Assembly (NCBI GenBank): GCA_963843385.1 | Contig: CAWJJY010000007.1 | Location: 1,302,001-1,366,000, forward strand | Direction of reading: 5' to 3' | Source of the DNA: CAVOHU01 sp963843385 | GTDB taxonomy: Bacteria; Acidobacteriota; Vicinamibacteria; Vicinamibacterales; JAKQTR01 | DNA length: 64,000 bases | Shown: piece by piece, positions 24,397-36,513 of the stretch | How positions within the stretch are numbered: the stretch's first letter is position 1 | Layout: each line of letters begins with the position of its first letter | The notes under the pieces: model-generated | The model's database searches: none | Told to the model about the DNA's origin: nothing | The model's input: only the letters and a program-made list of their open reading frames with translations | Made by a program: the position numbers and the translations under genes

Positions 24397-25314
24397 ATGC
24401 ACCGCCTGTTATCAAAGCGCTACACCATCGTCGTCGTTGACCGCTCCAGCGGGATCGGCCGGCGGTTCACCGTCCGGCTGGGCTGGACGCTGGCCGTGGT
24501 GGCATTCATGTTTGCCATGCCGGTCCTGATTGGACTCGGGATCCGCTGGGGCACCATGGCCGAGCTGTCGGCGCTGCAGTCCGACACCACCTCCCTCGAC
24601 CTGCAGAATTCCAGCTACCGCGCGGCGACCGGCGAGCTGACCCAGCAGATTACGTCCCTTCAGGCCGTGATCGACGAACTGACGACCAAGTCCAACCTGG
24701 ACCCGGAAGTCGTGCGTGCGATGCAGAAGCTGCCGGCGGTCATCAGGGCACGGGCGATGGGCGGCAGCACGACCAGCCAGCCACCCACCTTCATTGCCGC
24801 GGCACTCTCGTCACCTGACGACACGTTCGGTCTGCTGCGCGACATGCTCGGGCGCCTGGAAAGCCGCCTCCGCGTGGTGAGGACCGATGTCGAACGCCGC
24901 GAGGCCTTGGCAGCCTCGACACCGTCGATCTGGCCGACCATTGGCTGGCTCACCGCCGGGTTCGGCTCCCGGGCGGACCCATTTACCGGCGATCCCGGCT
25001 ACCACCAGGGCCTCGACATCTCGACCGAAAAGGGCCAGTCCGTGTTCGCAACGGCGAACGCGATCGTCGAGAGCGCGTCGTGGAGCGGCAATTACGGCAA
25101 CCTGCTGGTGCTCGACCACGGATTCGGTCTGCAGACCCGCTACGGCCACCTTTCGGGGTTCGCGGTCAAGGTCGGCGACATGGTGAAGCGCGGCGACGTC
25201 GTCGGCTACGTCGGCACCACCGGCCGGACGACCGGCGCACACCTGCACTACGAGGTGATCGCCAGCGGACACCTCATCGATCCGATGCAACTGCTCATCG
25301 CCCGTCAGCCCTGA
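24397..25314 (+). CDS. Membrane-anchored M23-family metallopeptidase (LytM/NlpD type)
   Basis: 305 residues. One membrane helix lies near residues 28-50 (LGWTLAVVAFMFAMPVLIGL), followed by a coiled-coil-like stretch (about 60-160). The LytM domain from about 190 to 300 has zinc ligands in GYHQGLDIS and AHLHYEV, with GYGHLSG-like packing (TRYGHLSGF). Active members cut peptide cross-links of peptidoglycan, and others activate amidases at the division site. All expected zinc ligands are present, so it is probably active. The ATG at 24397 was preferred to the GTG one codon upstream. SecA follows 132 bases downstream with its own promoter. Confidence 0.88.
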   Translation: MHRLLSKRYTIVVVDRSSGIGRRFTVRLGWTLAVVAFMFAMPVLIGLGIRWGTMAELSALQSDTTSLDLQNSSYRAATGELTQQITSLQAVIDELTTKSNLDPEVVRAMQKLPAVIRARAMGGSTTSQPPTFIAAALSSPDDTFGLLRDMLGRLESRLRVVRTDVERREALAASTPSIWPTIGWLTAGFGSRADPFTGDPGYHQGLDISTEKGQSVFATANAIVESASWSGNYGNLLVLDHGFGLQTRYGHLSGFAVKVGDMVKRGDVVGYVGTTGRTTGAHLHYEVIASGHLIDPMQLLIARQP

Positions 25315-25385
25315 CCATCCATTGCGGCGGCTCCATCACCTGATTGTGCGGCAGCAACCGATGTGGTTGGATGGCGTTGCCTGCC

Positions 25386-25415
25386 TTGACGCATCAGGTC
25401 GCGGTCCCCTAGAAT
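25386..25415 (+). promoter_or_regulatory. secA promoter
   Basis: TTGACG (25386-25391) and TAGAAT (25410-25415) are separated by 18 bases, both close to the sigma-70 consensus. The secA ATG follows 31 bases later. Confidence 0.6.
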
Positions 25416-25446
25416 CGACGGATACCCCCGCAGGCACGAGCCTTAC

Positions 25447-28350
<2,904 letters not shown>

Positions 28351-28383
28351 ATCCGCGCGATGACGAGCGAACGAGGGATTGTC

Positions 28384-28408
28384 GGGCCGACCAGAGGGTC
28401 GGCCCTTT
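28384..28408 (+). terminator. Intrinsic terminator of secA
   Basis: GGGCCGACC (28384-28392) and GGTCGGCCC (28397-28405) form a perfect 9-bp stem with a 4-base loop followed by TTT. It lies 34 bases after the secA stop and ahead of guaB. Confidence 0.8.
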
Positions 28409-28466
28409 CCGTATTCCGAAGGCCGGCGGACTGTCCGTCTCGCCAACCCTGGAGTCATAGAAACTC

Positions 28467-29993
28467 ATGGACCTGAATGCCCTCACCCCCGCGATGCTGC
28501 AGACGGGCGCCGAACTGCCCACCGGCCTGACGTTCGACGATGTGCTGCTCGTGCCCTCTCACTCGCACGTGCTGCCGAACCAGGTCGACGTCGCCAGCCG
28601 GCTGACCCGGAACATCACGCTGAATGTTCCGATCCTCAGCGCGGCGATGGACACGGTGACCGAGTCGCAGCTGGCCATCGCGATGGCGCAGCAGGGCGGG
28701 TTGGGCGTCATCCACAAGAACCTCACGGTCGAGGAGCAGGCCTCGGAAGTCGACCGCGTGAAGCGGTCGGAGAGCGGGATGATCGTCAACCCGATCACCC
28801 TGTCGCCGTCGAACAAGATCGACGAGGCGCTGGCCCTGATGAACCGGTTCAAGATCTCGGGCGTGCCCATCACGGAGGACGGCAGCAAAGAGGGCAAGCT
28901 CGTCGGCATCCTGACCAACCGTGATCTCCGGTTCGAGACACGTCTCGAGCGTCCGATCTCGGAGGTGATGACCAAGGAGAATCTGATCACGGTCGCCGTC
29001 GGCACCACGCTGGACCAGGCGCGCGAGATCCTGCACGAGCACAAGGTCGAGAAGCTGCTCGTGGTGGATCACGACTACATGCTGAAGGGGCTCATCACCG
29101 TCAAGGACATCCAGAAGGTCATCAAGTACCCCAACGCGTGCAAGGATGGACTGGGCCGCCTGCGGGTGGGCGCCGCCGTCGGCGTCGGCAAGGACGTGTT
29201 CGATCGTGCCGCGGCCCTGGTGGCCGCTCACGTGGACGTGCTGGTCGTGGACACCGCGCACGGCCATTCGCAGAAGGTCATGGACACCGTGCGGGAGTTG
29301 CGGAAGCGGTTCCCCGCAATCGATCTCATCGCCGGCAACGTGGCGACCGGACAGGCCACCATGGACCTGATCGCGCTCGGTGTCGACGCCGTCAAGGTGG
29401 GCATCGGGGCCGGGTCGATCTGCACGACGCGCGTGGTGGCCGGCATCGGCGTCCCGATGATCAGCGCCGTGCTCGACTGCGCGCGCGCGGCCGCGCGGGA
29501 ACAGGTGCCGATCATCGCCGACGGAGGGATTCGGTACTCCGGTGACATCGCCAAGGCGCTGGCCGTCGGGGCCAATTGCGTCATGATCGGCGGCCTCTTC
29601 GCCGGGACCGACGAGAGCCCGGGCGAGGTCGTCCTCTACCAGGGCCGCAGTTTCAAGGAGTACCGCGGGATGGGCTCGATCGGCGCCATGCGAGCCGGAT
29701 CGCGCGACCGCTATTTCCAGGACGAGTTCGACCTGGAGTCGGCGGTACCCGTGTCGGAGAAGCTCGTGCCCGAGGGGATCGAGGGCCGGGTTCCCTACCG
29801 CGGAACCGTCGCCGCGATGATTCATCAACTGACGGGCGGCCTGCGAGCGGGCATGGGGTACTGCGGATGCGGGACCGTGAAGCAGCTGCAGGACCAGGCA
29901 AGGCTGATTCGTGTCACGCCGGCCGGATGGCGTGAGGGCCACGTGCACGACGTCGTGATCACGAAGGAAGCGCCGAACTACCGCTCGGAGTAG
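28467..29993 (+). CDS. guaB: Inosine-5'-monophosphate dehydrogenase
   Basis: 508 residues. GuaB oxidises IMP to XMP with NAD+, the committed step to GMP. The TIM barrel is split by two CBS domains (about 105-230: MIVNPITLSPSNKIDEALAL, then TKENLITVAVGTTLDQA). The catalytic Cys319 is in the loop GIGAGSICTTRVVAG, the phosphate-binding region is IADGGIRYSGD, and the flap contains YRGMGSIGAM. Length and motifs are normal. The ATG at 28467 opens the family start (MDLNALTP, then PTGLTFDDVLLVP). It ends 3 bases from the convergent tsaE gene. Confidence 0.97.
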   Translation: MDLNALTPAMLQTGAELPTGLTFDDVLLVPSHSHVLPNQVDVASRLTRNITLNVPILSAAMDTVTESQLAIAMAQQGGLGVIHKNLTVEEQASEVDRVKRSESGMIVNPITLSPSNKIDEALALMNRFKISGVPITEDGSKEGKLVGILTNRDLRFETRLERPISEVMTKENLITVAVGTTLDQAREILHEHKVEKLLVVDHDYMLKGLITVKDIQKVIKYPNACKDGLGRLRVGAAVGVGKDVFDRAAALVAAHVDVLVVDTAHGHSQKVMDTVRELRKRFPAIDLIAGNVATGQATMDLIALGVDAVKVGIGAGSICTTRVVAGIGVPMISAVLDCARAAAREQVPIIADGGIRYSGDIAKALAVGANCVMIGGLFAGTDESPGEVVLYQGRSFKEYRGMGSIGAMRAGSRDRYFQDEFDLESAVPVSEKLVPEGIEGRVPYRGTVAAMIHQLTGGLRAGMGYCGCGTVKQLQDQARLIRVTPAGWREGHVHDVVITKEAPNYRSE

Positions 29994-29996
29994 GAT

Positions 29997-30422
29997 TCAG
30001 GCGACAGCGTCCGGCTCGCTGATCGTGACCAGGCGCTCTTCGCCGCCCAAGTCCTCCATCTGCACCCGAAGCGCGCCCGGAACGGGCCGAGGCAGCTTCT
30101 CCGCCCACTCGATCGCGACCACACCCGTCTCGGCCAGCTCTTCGAGTCCAAGCTCGTCCGCCTCGAGGCCTTCGATCCTGTAGAGGTCGACGTGATGCAG
30201 CGTCGTCTGCCCGTGATACTCCTGGACCAGCGTGAAGGTCGGGCTGCTGACCTCGTCTTCGGGCACGCCGAGCCCAGACGCCAACCCCCTGACAAACGCC
30301 GTCTTCCCCGCGCCAAGCTCGCCTGAGAGCAGCACGACCGCGCCAGGCCGCAATCGCTCCCCGATCGAGCGTCCCAGTGCGACGGTGTCGGCTTCCGACC
30401 GCGAGACAATCTGCCTAGGCAT
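29997..30422 (-). CDS. tsaE: tRNA threonylcarbamoyladenosine biosynthesis ATPase TsaE
   Basis: 141 residues. Walker A GELGAGKT at 34-41, then SPTFTLVQEYHG, HHVDLYRIEG and VVAIEWAEKLP are all family hallmarks. TsaE works with TsaB and TsaD to transfer the threonylcarbamoyl group onto A37 of ANN-decoding tRNAs. The ATG at 30422 overlaps the end of nnr by 8 bases, so the two are co-translated. The neighbour nnr is a frequent partner of tsaE in many genomes. Confidence 0.93.
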   Translation of the reverse strand: MPRQIVSRSEADTVALGRSIGERLRPGAVVLLSGELGAGKTAFVRGLASGLGVPEDEVSSPTFTLVQEYHGQTTLHHVDLYRIEGLEADELGLEELAETGVVAIEWAEKLPRPVPGALRVQMEDLGGEERLVTISEPDAVA

Positions 30423-31998
30423 CGGATCGGCGTACGGACGACCGGCGGCGAGCGGTCAACTCGAGGACCGCGTCGCCGAGGTGCGCGAGGATATCGCCGG
30501 CCGTCATGGCAATCTCTCCCTCGTCGGCCTCCGCCAGGTCGCCCGCTGCGCCGTGCAGGTACACCGCGAGCTTGCAGGCCGCCTCGGCATCGCGCAACTG
30601 CGCCAGCCATGCGGCGATCATGCCGGTGAGCACGTCGCCGCTCCCGCCGGTCGCCATGCCGGGGTTCCCGGTCCGGTTGATGAACACGCGCCCGTCGGGG
30701 GTGGCCACCAGCGTCCGGTGACCCTTGAGCACGACGAACAAGCGGTGCGCGACGGCGAAATCCCGGGCCACGCCAAGTCGGCGGCTCTGAACGTCGGCCA
30801 CCGTCGTGCCCAGCAGGCGCGCCATCTCTCCGGGGTGCGGCGTGATGATGAGCGTCTGGCCATCCCGAGCGATCAGATGGCCGGGCTGGCCGCTGATTAC
30901 ATTGAGCGCGTCGGCGTCGAGAATCAGCGGCACCTCACAACGCTCGACCAGTCCCTCGATGAAGGCCTGTTGCTCGACGCCCGTTCCCAACCCCGGGCCC
31001 GCAGCGATGACATCGTACGAGCCTTGGAGGACGCGTCCCACACCCGCGGCGGCCACGGCTCCCTCGGCGGTTTCCGGCAGATCGACGGTCATGTACTCCG
31101 CCCCGAGCGCGGCCACGATGGGGAGGCAGCTGGCTGGGGTCGCCACGGTGGACAGGCCGGCACCCGAGCGCAGCGCCGCCGTGGCGGCGAGGTGGGCGGC
31201 CCCGGTCTTTCCGCGCGAGCCCGCCACGATCAGCACGTGGCCGAACGACCCCTTGTGGGCATCGCGCGCCCGCGCCGGCACCAACGGTCGAAGGTCGTCC
31301 GGCGTCAGCAGCTCAATCCGAGGGCCGTCGACTTCGTCGATGACGCTGAGAGGGATCCCGATCTCGGCGACGACCAGCTTGCCGGCCAGTCGATCGCCAG
31401 GCGGCAGGACCAGCGCCAGCTTCGGCGCACCGAGTGTGACCGTCACGTCCGCGTCGACCGTGCTCCCAATCGGATCCGGCGTGTCCGCGGACAGGCCGCT
31501 CGGCAGATCGACGGACACGATGGGTTTGCCTGACTCGTTGATGTCCGCCACGATCGTCTCGAAGATGCCGCCGAGAGGCGTCGTGAGGCCCGTGCCGAAC
31601 ATCGCGTCGACGATGAGGTCGCAGCGCAGCGCTTCGGTAGTGTGAAGTTCCCAGTCCTCTTCTCCCGCCAGCTCGATCACCGTGAGGCCCAGTCGCGCGA
31701 TGATGTCGAGATTGACCCGCGCGTCGCCGCGCACGCCGGACGAGGTTCCGACCAGGAAGGTGATCACGTCGATTCCGCGCTGCGCCAGCGTCCGCGCCAC
31801 CACGAACCCATCCCCGCCGTTATTGCCGGGGCCGCAGAGGACCGCCACGCGCAGATGGTCGAGGTCCTCGAATGAGGCTTCCATCGCGGCCACCACCTGC
31901 CGGCCCGCGTTCTCCATGAGCACCAGCGACGGCACCCCGAGATCGGAGATGGTGCGGCGGTCGGCCTCGCGCATCTGGCTGGCGTTGAGCACGCGCAT
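30415..31998 (-). CDS. nnr: Bifunctional NAD(P)H-hydrate epimerase / ADP-dependent dehydratase
   Basis: 527 residues, the normal size of the fused enzyme. The N-terminal epimerase half (1-215) has LMENAGRQV, CGPGNNGGDGFVVAR and VDAMFGTGLTTPL. The C-terminal ribokinase-like dehydratase half (230-510) has SFGHVLIVAGSRGKTGA, AAGPGLGTG, LILDADALNVI and the ATP-site NPGMATGGSGDVLTG. The protein repairs the damaged cofactors NADHX and NADPHX. The ATG at 31998 has an AGGTGA Shine-Dalgarno sequence. It is co-transcribed with tsaE and diverges from the aminotransferase gene. Confidence 0.95.
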   Translation of the reverse strand: MRVLNASQMREADRRTISDLGVPSLVLMENAGRQVVAAMEASFEDLDHLRVAVLCGPGNNGGDGFVVARTLAQRGIDVITFLVGTSSGVRGDARVNLDIIARLGLTVIELAGEEDWELHTTEALRCDLIVDAMFGTGLTTPLGGIFETIVADINESGKPIVSVDLPSGLSADTPDPIGSTVDADVTVTLGAPKLALVLPPGDRLAGKLVVAEIGIPLSVIDEVDGPRIELLTPDDLRPLVPARARDAHKGSFGHVLIVAGSRGKTGAAHLAATAALRSGAGLSTVATPASCLPIVAALGAEYMTVDLPETAEGAVAAAGVGRVLQGSYDVIAAGPGLGTGVEQQAFIEGLVERCEVPLILDADALNVISGQPGHLIARDGQTLIITPHPGEMARLLGTTVADVQSRRLGVARDFAVAHRLFVVLKGHRTLVATPDGRVFINRTGNPGMATGGSGDVLTGMIAAWLAQLRDAEAACKLAVYLHGAAGDLAEADEGEIAMTAGDILAHLGDAVLELTARRRSSVRRSDA

Positions 31999-32184
31999 CG
32001 TTCACCTGCTCTCTGTCACGTGTCACCGGCACGGGCGAGGCGCCCCAGGCGGCCTTGCACACGGGATCCCGGGCCGTCCCTGCACCTTGCGCGAACTCTA
32101 TCATAAGGGGTACGCTGCTCGTCTTGTGACGCCCCAGTCGGCACGATGAACGACGAAGCGCCCGGCCCCAGGGAGACTCTCAGC

Positions 32185-33093
32185 ATGGTCGCGATCGCGA
32201 ATATCAATGGCCGCATCTGCAGTGAACGGGACGCCGTGGTGTCGGTATTCGACCACGGATTTCTGTTCGGGGAAGGTGTCTACGAGGTCGTTCGCACCTA
32301 CAACGAGCAGCCGTTCCTGCTCGACCGGCATCTCAGGCGGCTGCGCAACTCGGCCGGCATGATCTCGTTGACCGTCCCCATGTCTGATGCGGACATCGCC
32401 CGCGCCATTCGGGAGACGACGGCGGCATTCGAGTCCGGGCCCGGCGCGGGACGCCCCCGTCCGGACTACTACGTGCGGATGCTCCTGACGCGGGGCGTCG
32501 GCGACGGCACCTACAATCCGGCATCGAGTCCGGCGCCGACCTTCGTGGTGATCGTCAAGGCCCTGGTTCCGCCAAAGCCGGAGGCGTACACGCACGGTGT
32601 GAAGGTCTCCATGGTCTCAGTCATCCGGAATCACCCGGGATCGGTCAACCCCCTGATCAAGTCCAACAACCTGTTGAACAACGCGCTGGCGATGCAGGAA
32701 GCGCTTCGCAAGGGGTGCTACGAGGCCGTTCTCCGGAACTACCGGGGCGAGCTTTCGGAGTGCTCGCAGTCGAACCTGTTCGTGGTCAAGGATGGCGTTG
32801 CGGCGACGCCCGTGCTCGCGGCCGGGTTGCTGGAAGGTATTACGCGAGACTACCTGCACGAGGTCGGCACCGATGCAGGGATCGTGACCGAAGATCGGGT
32901 GCTCCACGATGACGATCTGTATGGGGCGGACGAGGCGTTCCTCACCAGCACCACACGGGAGATCGTCCCGATTGTTCGCGTGGACGATCGGGTGATCGGC
33001 ACGGGCGCGCCGGGGCCGGTGACGCTCAAGCTGCTGCAGGCGTTCCGCGACAGGGCCAATCAATTGACTGCCAGGCAGCCGGATAGCCGTTAG
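32185..33093 (+). CDS. Class IV pyridoxal-phosphate aminotransferase (BCAT / D-amino acid aminotransferase family)
   Basis: 302 residues. The fold-type IV motifs are FDHGFLFGEGVYEVVRTYN at the start, the Schiff-base Lys159 in NPLIKSNNLLNNALA, SECSQSNLFVVKDG and AGLLEGITRDYL. Family members include branched-chain aminotransferase, D-alanine aminotransferase and aminodeoxychorismate lyase. Sequence alone does not decide, though the SxKSxNLL pattern and length favour an amino-acid transaminase. An ATG at 32146 lies upstream, but the one at 32185 has GGGAG 9 bases before it and gives the family N-terminus MVAIANINGR, so it was chosen. A strong terminator follows. Confidence 0.88.
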   Translation: MVAIANINGRICSERDAVVSVFDHGFLFGEGVYEVVRTYNEQPFLLDRHLRRLRNSAGMISLTVPMSDADIARAIRETTAAFESGPGAGRPRPDYYVRMLLTRGVGDGTYNPASSPAPTFVVIVKALVPPKPEAYTHGVKVSMVSVIRNHPGSVNPLIKSNNLLNNALAMQEALRKGCYEAVLRNYRGELSECSQSNLFVVKDGVAATPVLAAGLLEGITRDYLHEVGTDAGIVTEDRVLHDDDLYGADEAFLTSTTREIVPIVRVDDRVIGTGAPGPVTLKLLQAFRDRANQLTARQPDSR

Positions 33094-33108
33094 CCGCGTA
33101 AACAACGA

Positions 33109-33132
33109 GGGGCGCGACGGCGCGCGCCCCTT
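33109..33132. terminator. Bidirectional-type hairpin between the aminotransferase gene and gcvP
   Basis: GGGGCGCG (33109-33116) and CGCGCCCC (33123-33130) form a perfect 8-bp stem with a 6-base loop, followed by TT. It lies between two convergent genes and could serve both. Confidence 0.65.
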
Positions 33133-33165
33133 CATCGCAACCGACATCCAGCAGAGACTGACGGC

Positions 33166-36043
33166 CTACCGGTCTTCCTCGATCGGAGGGCAGGTGCACA
33201 TCAGGTTCCGATCCCCGTACGGGTTGTCGATCCGGCCCACGCTCGGCCAGAACTTGTTGGCCTTGACGAACGCCAGCGGGAAGACTGCCTGGGTGCGGGT
33301 GTAGGGGTGCGACCATTCATCGCCCGATGCCACCAGCATGGTGTGCGGCGAATGCTTCAGGACGTTGTCCTTCGGGTCCGCCCTGCCGTCCAGCACCGCC
33401 TGAATTTCGCCGCGAATGGCAATCAGCGCGTCGCAGAACCGGTCGAGTTCCTGTTTCGGCTCGCTCTCGGTCGGCTCGATCATCAGTGTGCCCGGAACGG
33501 GGAACGACACGGTCGGCGCGTGGAAGCCGTAGTCCATCAGGCGCTTCGCGACGTCGATCTCCTCGATCCCGTCCTTCTTGAAGGCGCGCAGGTCGAAGAT
33601 CATCTCGTGCGCGACTCTCCCCTTCGGGTTCGTATAGAGCACCGGGTAGTGCCCCTCGAGCCGCGACTTGATGTAATTCGCGTTCAAGATCGCGTACTTC
33701 GTCGCCTCGGTGACACCCTCGCCTCCGAGCAGGCAGATGTACGCGTACGAGATCAGCAGCACGCTCGCGCTGCCCCACGGCGCCCCGGCAACGGCGTGGA
33801 TCGCCTTGTCGCCGCCGACCGGGACGAGGGCATGGCCCGGCAGGTACGGCGCCAGGTGATCGGCCACGGCGATCGGTCCCATGCCCGGGTCCCCCGCCGC
33901 CGTGCGGGATGGCAAACGTCTTGTGCAGGTTCAGGTGACAGACATCCGCGCCAATCCGGCCGGGGCTCGTCAGCCCGACCTGGGCGTTCAGATTCGCCCC
34001 GTCCATGTAGACCTGACCACCGTTTTCGTGGACGACGCGGCACAGTTCGATAATGGCATCCTCGAACACGCCGTGAGTCGAGGGGTAGGTGATCATCAGG
34101 GCGGCCAGGTTGGCGCGGTGTTCGGTCGCCTTCGCTTTCAGGTCGGCGACATCGACGTTGCCGTTCGAGTCGCAGGCCACGACGACGACCGTCATTCCCG
34201 CCATCACGGCGCTGGCGGGATTGGTACCGTGGGCGGACGAGGGAATCAGCACGACGTTCCGATGATGATCGCCGCGCGCCTGGTGGTACGCGCGAATGAC
34301 CATCAGGCCGGTGAATTCGCCTTGCGCCCCGGAATTCGGCTGCAGGCTGACCGCCGCCAGCCCCGTGATCTTCTCGAGCGAAGCCGAGAGGCTCTTGAAC
34401 ACGAAGGCGTATCCCGCGGCCTGGTCGGTGGGCACGAAGGGATGCAGCCCCGCGAACTCCGGCCACGAGACCGGAACGATCTCGGTCGCGCCCGTCAGCT
34501 TCATCGTGCAGGAGCCGAGCGGGATCATCGACGTATCGAGCCCGACGTCCTTCTTCTCGAGGTTCTTGATGAACCGCATCATCGCGGTTTCCGACCGATG
34601 CGAATGGAATACCGGGTGCGTGAGGTAGGTCGTCTGTCGCACGAGTGCGGCCGGCCAGGACGGCATCCCGGCGTGTGCATCCGGTCTCTTCACGACGACG
34701 GTGTGGCGTCCCAATCCCGACGCGACGGCCTCGACGATCGCCAGGACGTCGGCCGCGGTGGATGTCTCATCGAGCGCGATAGTGAACTCCGACGCCTCGG
34801 GCAGGTACCTGAAGTTCATGCCGGCTTTCAGCGCCGCCTGCCGAACCTGCTCCCGCCGTCCGTCGGGCACCGCGAACCGCACCGTATCGAAGTACGCGGC
34901 ATTCACCTGACGGCAGCCAATGCCCGTCAACGCCGCGTCGAGGGAGGTCGCCAGCGCGTGGACGCGGCGGCCGATACCATGGAGTCCATCCGGGCCGTGG
35001 TAGACGGCGTACATCCCGGCCATGGTGGCGAGCAGCGCCTGGGCCGTGCAGATGTTGGATGTGGCCTTCTCGCGGCGGATGTGCTGTTCGCGAGTCTGGA
35101 GCGCCATGCGGTACGCGCGATTGCCCTGCGCGTCGACGGACACTCCGATGATCCGGCCCGGCGCCTGTCTGACGAACGCCTCGCGCGTCGCAAAGAACGC
35201 GGCGTGCGGCCCGCCGTAGCCCATCGGCACGCCGAATCGCTGCGCGTTGCCGAGCACCACGTCTGCGCCCATCTCCCCTGGCGGTTTCATCAACGTCAGG
35301 CTCAGCAGATCGGTCGCCACGGCGACCAGGGCCCCCGCGGCATGAGCACGCTCGATGAGCGCCGTCAGGTCGACAATGGCGCCGTTGGCGTCGGGATTCT
35401 GCACGAGCACGCCGAACACCTTGGCGTCGACGACCAGGGAGTCGATCGGGGCGACGACGACGGAGATCCCCGCCGGTTCGGCGCGCCCGCGGACCACGTC
35501 AACCGTCTGCGGATAGCACTGGTCGGACACCAGGAGCACATTTCGCTCGTCACCGCCCTGCCGCGCCTGCACGCGGTGCATCATCGTCATCGCTTCAGCG
35601 GCTGCGGTCGGCTCGTCGAGCAACGACGCGTTGGCGATCTCCATCGCCGTGAGGTCGCGCACGACCGTCTGAAACGTCAGCAGGGCTTCGAGCCGGCCTT
35701 GGGAAATCTCGGCCTGGTACGGGGTATACGGCGTGTACCAACTCGGATTCTCGAAGATCGTCCTCAGAATGACGCCGGGCGTGATGGTGTCGTAGTAGCC
35801 GAGCCCGATGTACGAGCGGAACACGCGATTCCGGCGTGCGACGTCGCGAAGCCGCGCAAGGAACTGGTGTTCGCTCTCTCCCTCGGGAAGCGCCAACGGC
35901 TTGTCCAGGCGGATGGAGGCCGGAATGGCCTCGTCCATCAAGGCATCGAGCGTCGGGACGCCGATGGTCGCCAGCATCTGGTCGCGCTCAGCCGGACGCG
36001 GGCCGAGGTGACGGTCCGCAAACGAGCCTGTCTCGGGATTCAT
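33166..36043 (-). CDS. gcvP: Glycine dehydrogenase (decarboxylating), P-protein, with an apparent frameshift
   Basis: About 958 residues once the frame is restored. The P-protein decarboxylates glycine and loads the aminomethyl group on GcvH lipoate. The N-terminus is MNPETGSFADRHLGP (ATG 36043, GAGG upstream). The PLP Lys708 is in CHLNLHKTFAIPHGGGGPG. Directly after this the frame breaks near 33890: one base too many in the G/C run gives GHGTDRRG where the family has GMGPIAV. The rest (IAVADHLAPYLPGHALVPVG to DRNLMCTCPPIEED) continues in the next frame to 33166. All conserved parts exist, so an assembly error is likely. If real, the protein would lose its C-terminal quarter. It is the last gene of gcvT-gcvH-gcvP. 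Confidence 0.92.
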
Positions 36044-36139
36044 GAAGTACCTCACGTCGGGCCCGGCCATTCGGGCGGCCGCGATGGTCGCGCCGCGATG
36101 GCCGGAGTGGAATATCGGAGGACGGGCGAGAGCGGCCCG

Positions 36140-36511
36140 CTACTTGATTTGATCCTCGTATGTAGCCGCGTCGGCCAGCACCTTCAGATCGGCGGGATTG
36201 GCAATCCTGACCTCGATCATCCAGCTGTCGTGCGGCTCGCTGTTCACCCGCTCCGGCTTCTCGGAGAGCGCCGTGTTGACGGCGACCACCTGGCCGCTGA
36301 CCGGGCTGAACAACTCTGACACCGCCTTGACGGATTCGACCGTGCCGAAGCTCTCGCCCTGCTTCAGGGTCCGACCGACCTGCGGCAGCTCGAGGTAGAC
36401 GACGTCCCCGAGCTGCTTCTGCGCGTAGTCGGTAATCCCGACCTTGCCCAGATCGCCGGCGACCCGGATCCACTCGTGGTCCTTGGTGTACTTGAGATCG
36501 TTGGGATACAT
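36140..36511 (-). CDS. gcvH: Glycine cleavage system H protein
   Basis: 123 residues, a normal length. The lipoyl attachment Lys62 is in FGTVESVKAVSELFSPVSG, and KYTKDHEWIRV near the N-terminus is typical. GcvH shuttles the aminomethyl group between P, T and L proteins on its lipoyl arm. The ATG at 36511 (MYPNDLKYTK) has AAGAGG upstream, so the longer frame to 36565 was rejected. It starts 2 bases after the gcvT stop. Confidence 0.96.
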   Translation of the reverse strand: MYPNDLKYTKDHEWIRVAGDLGKVGITDYAQKQLGDVVYLELPQVGRTLKQGESFGTVESVKAVSELFSPVSGQVVAVNTALSEKPERVNSEPHDSWMIEVRIANPADLKVLADAATYEDQIK

Positions 36512-36513
36512 GA

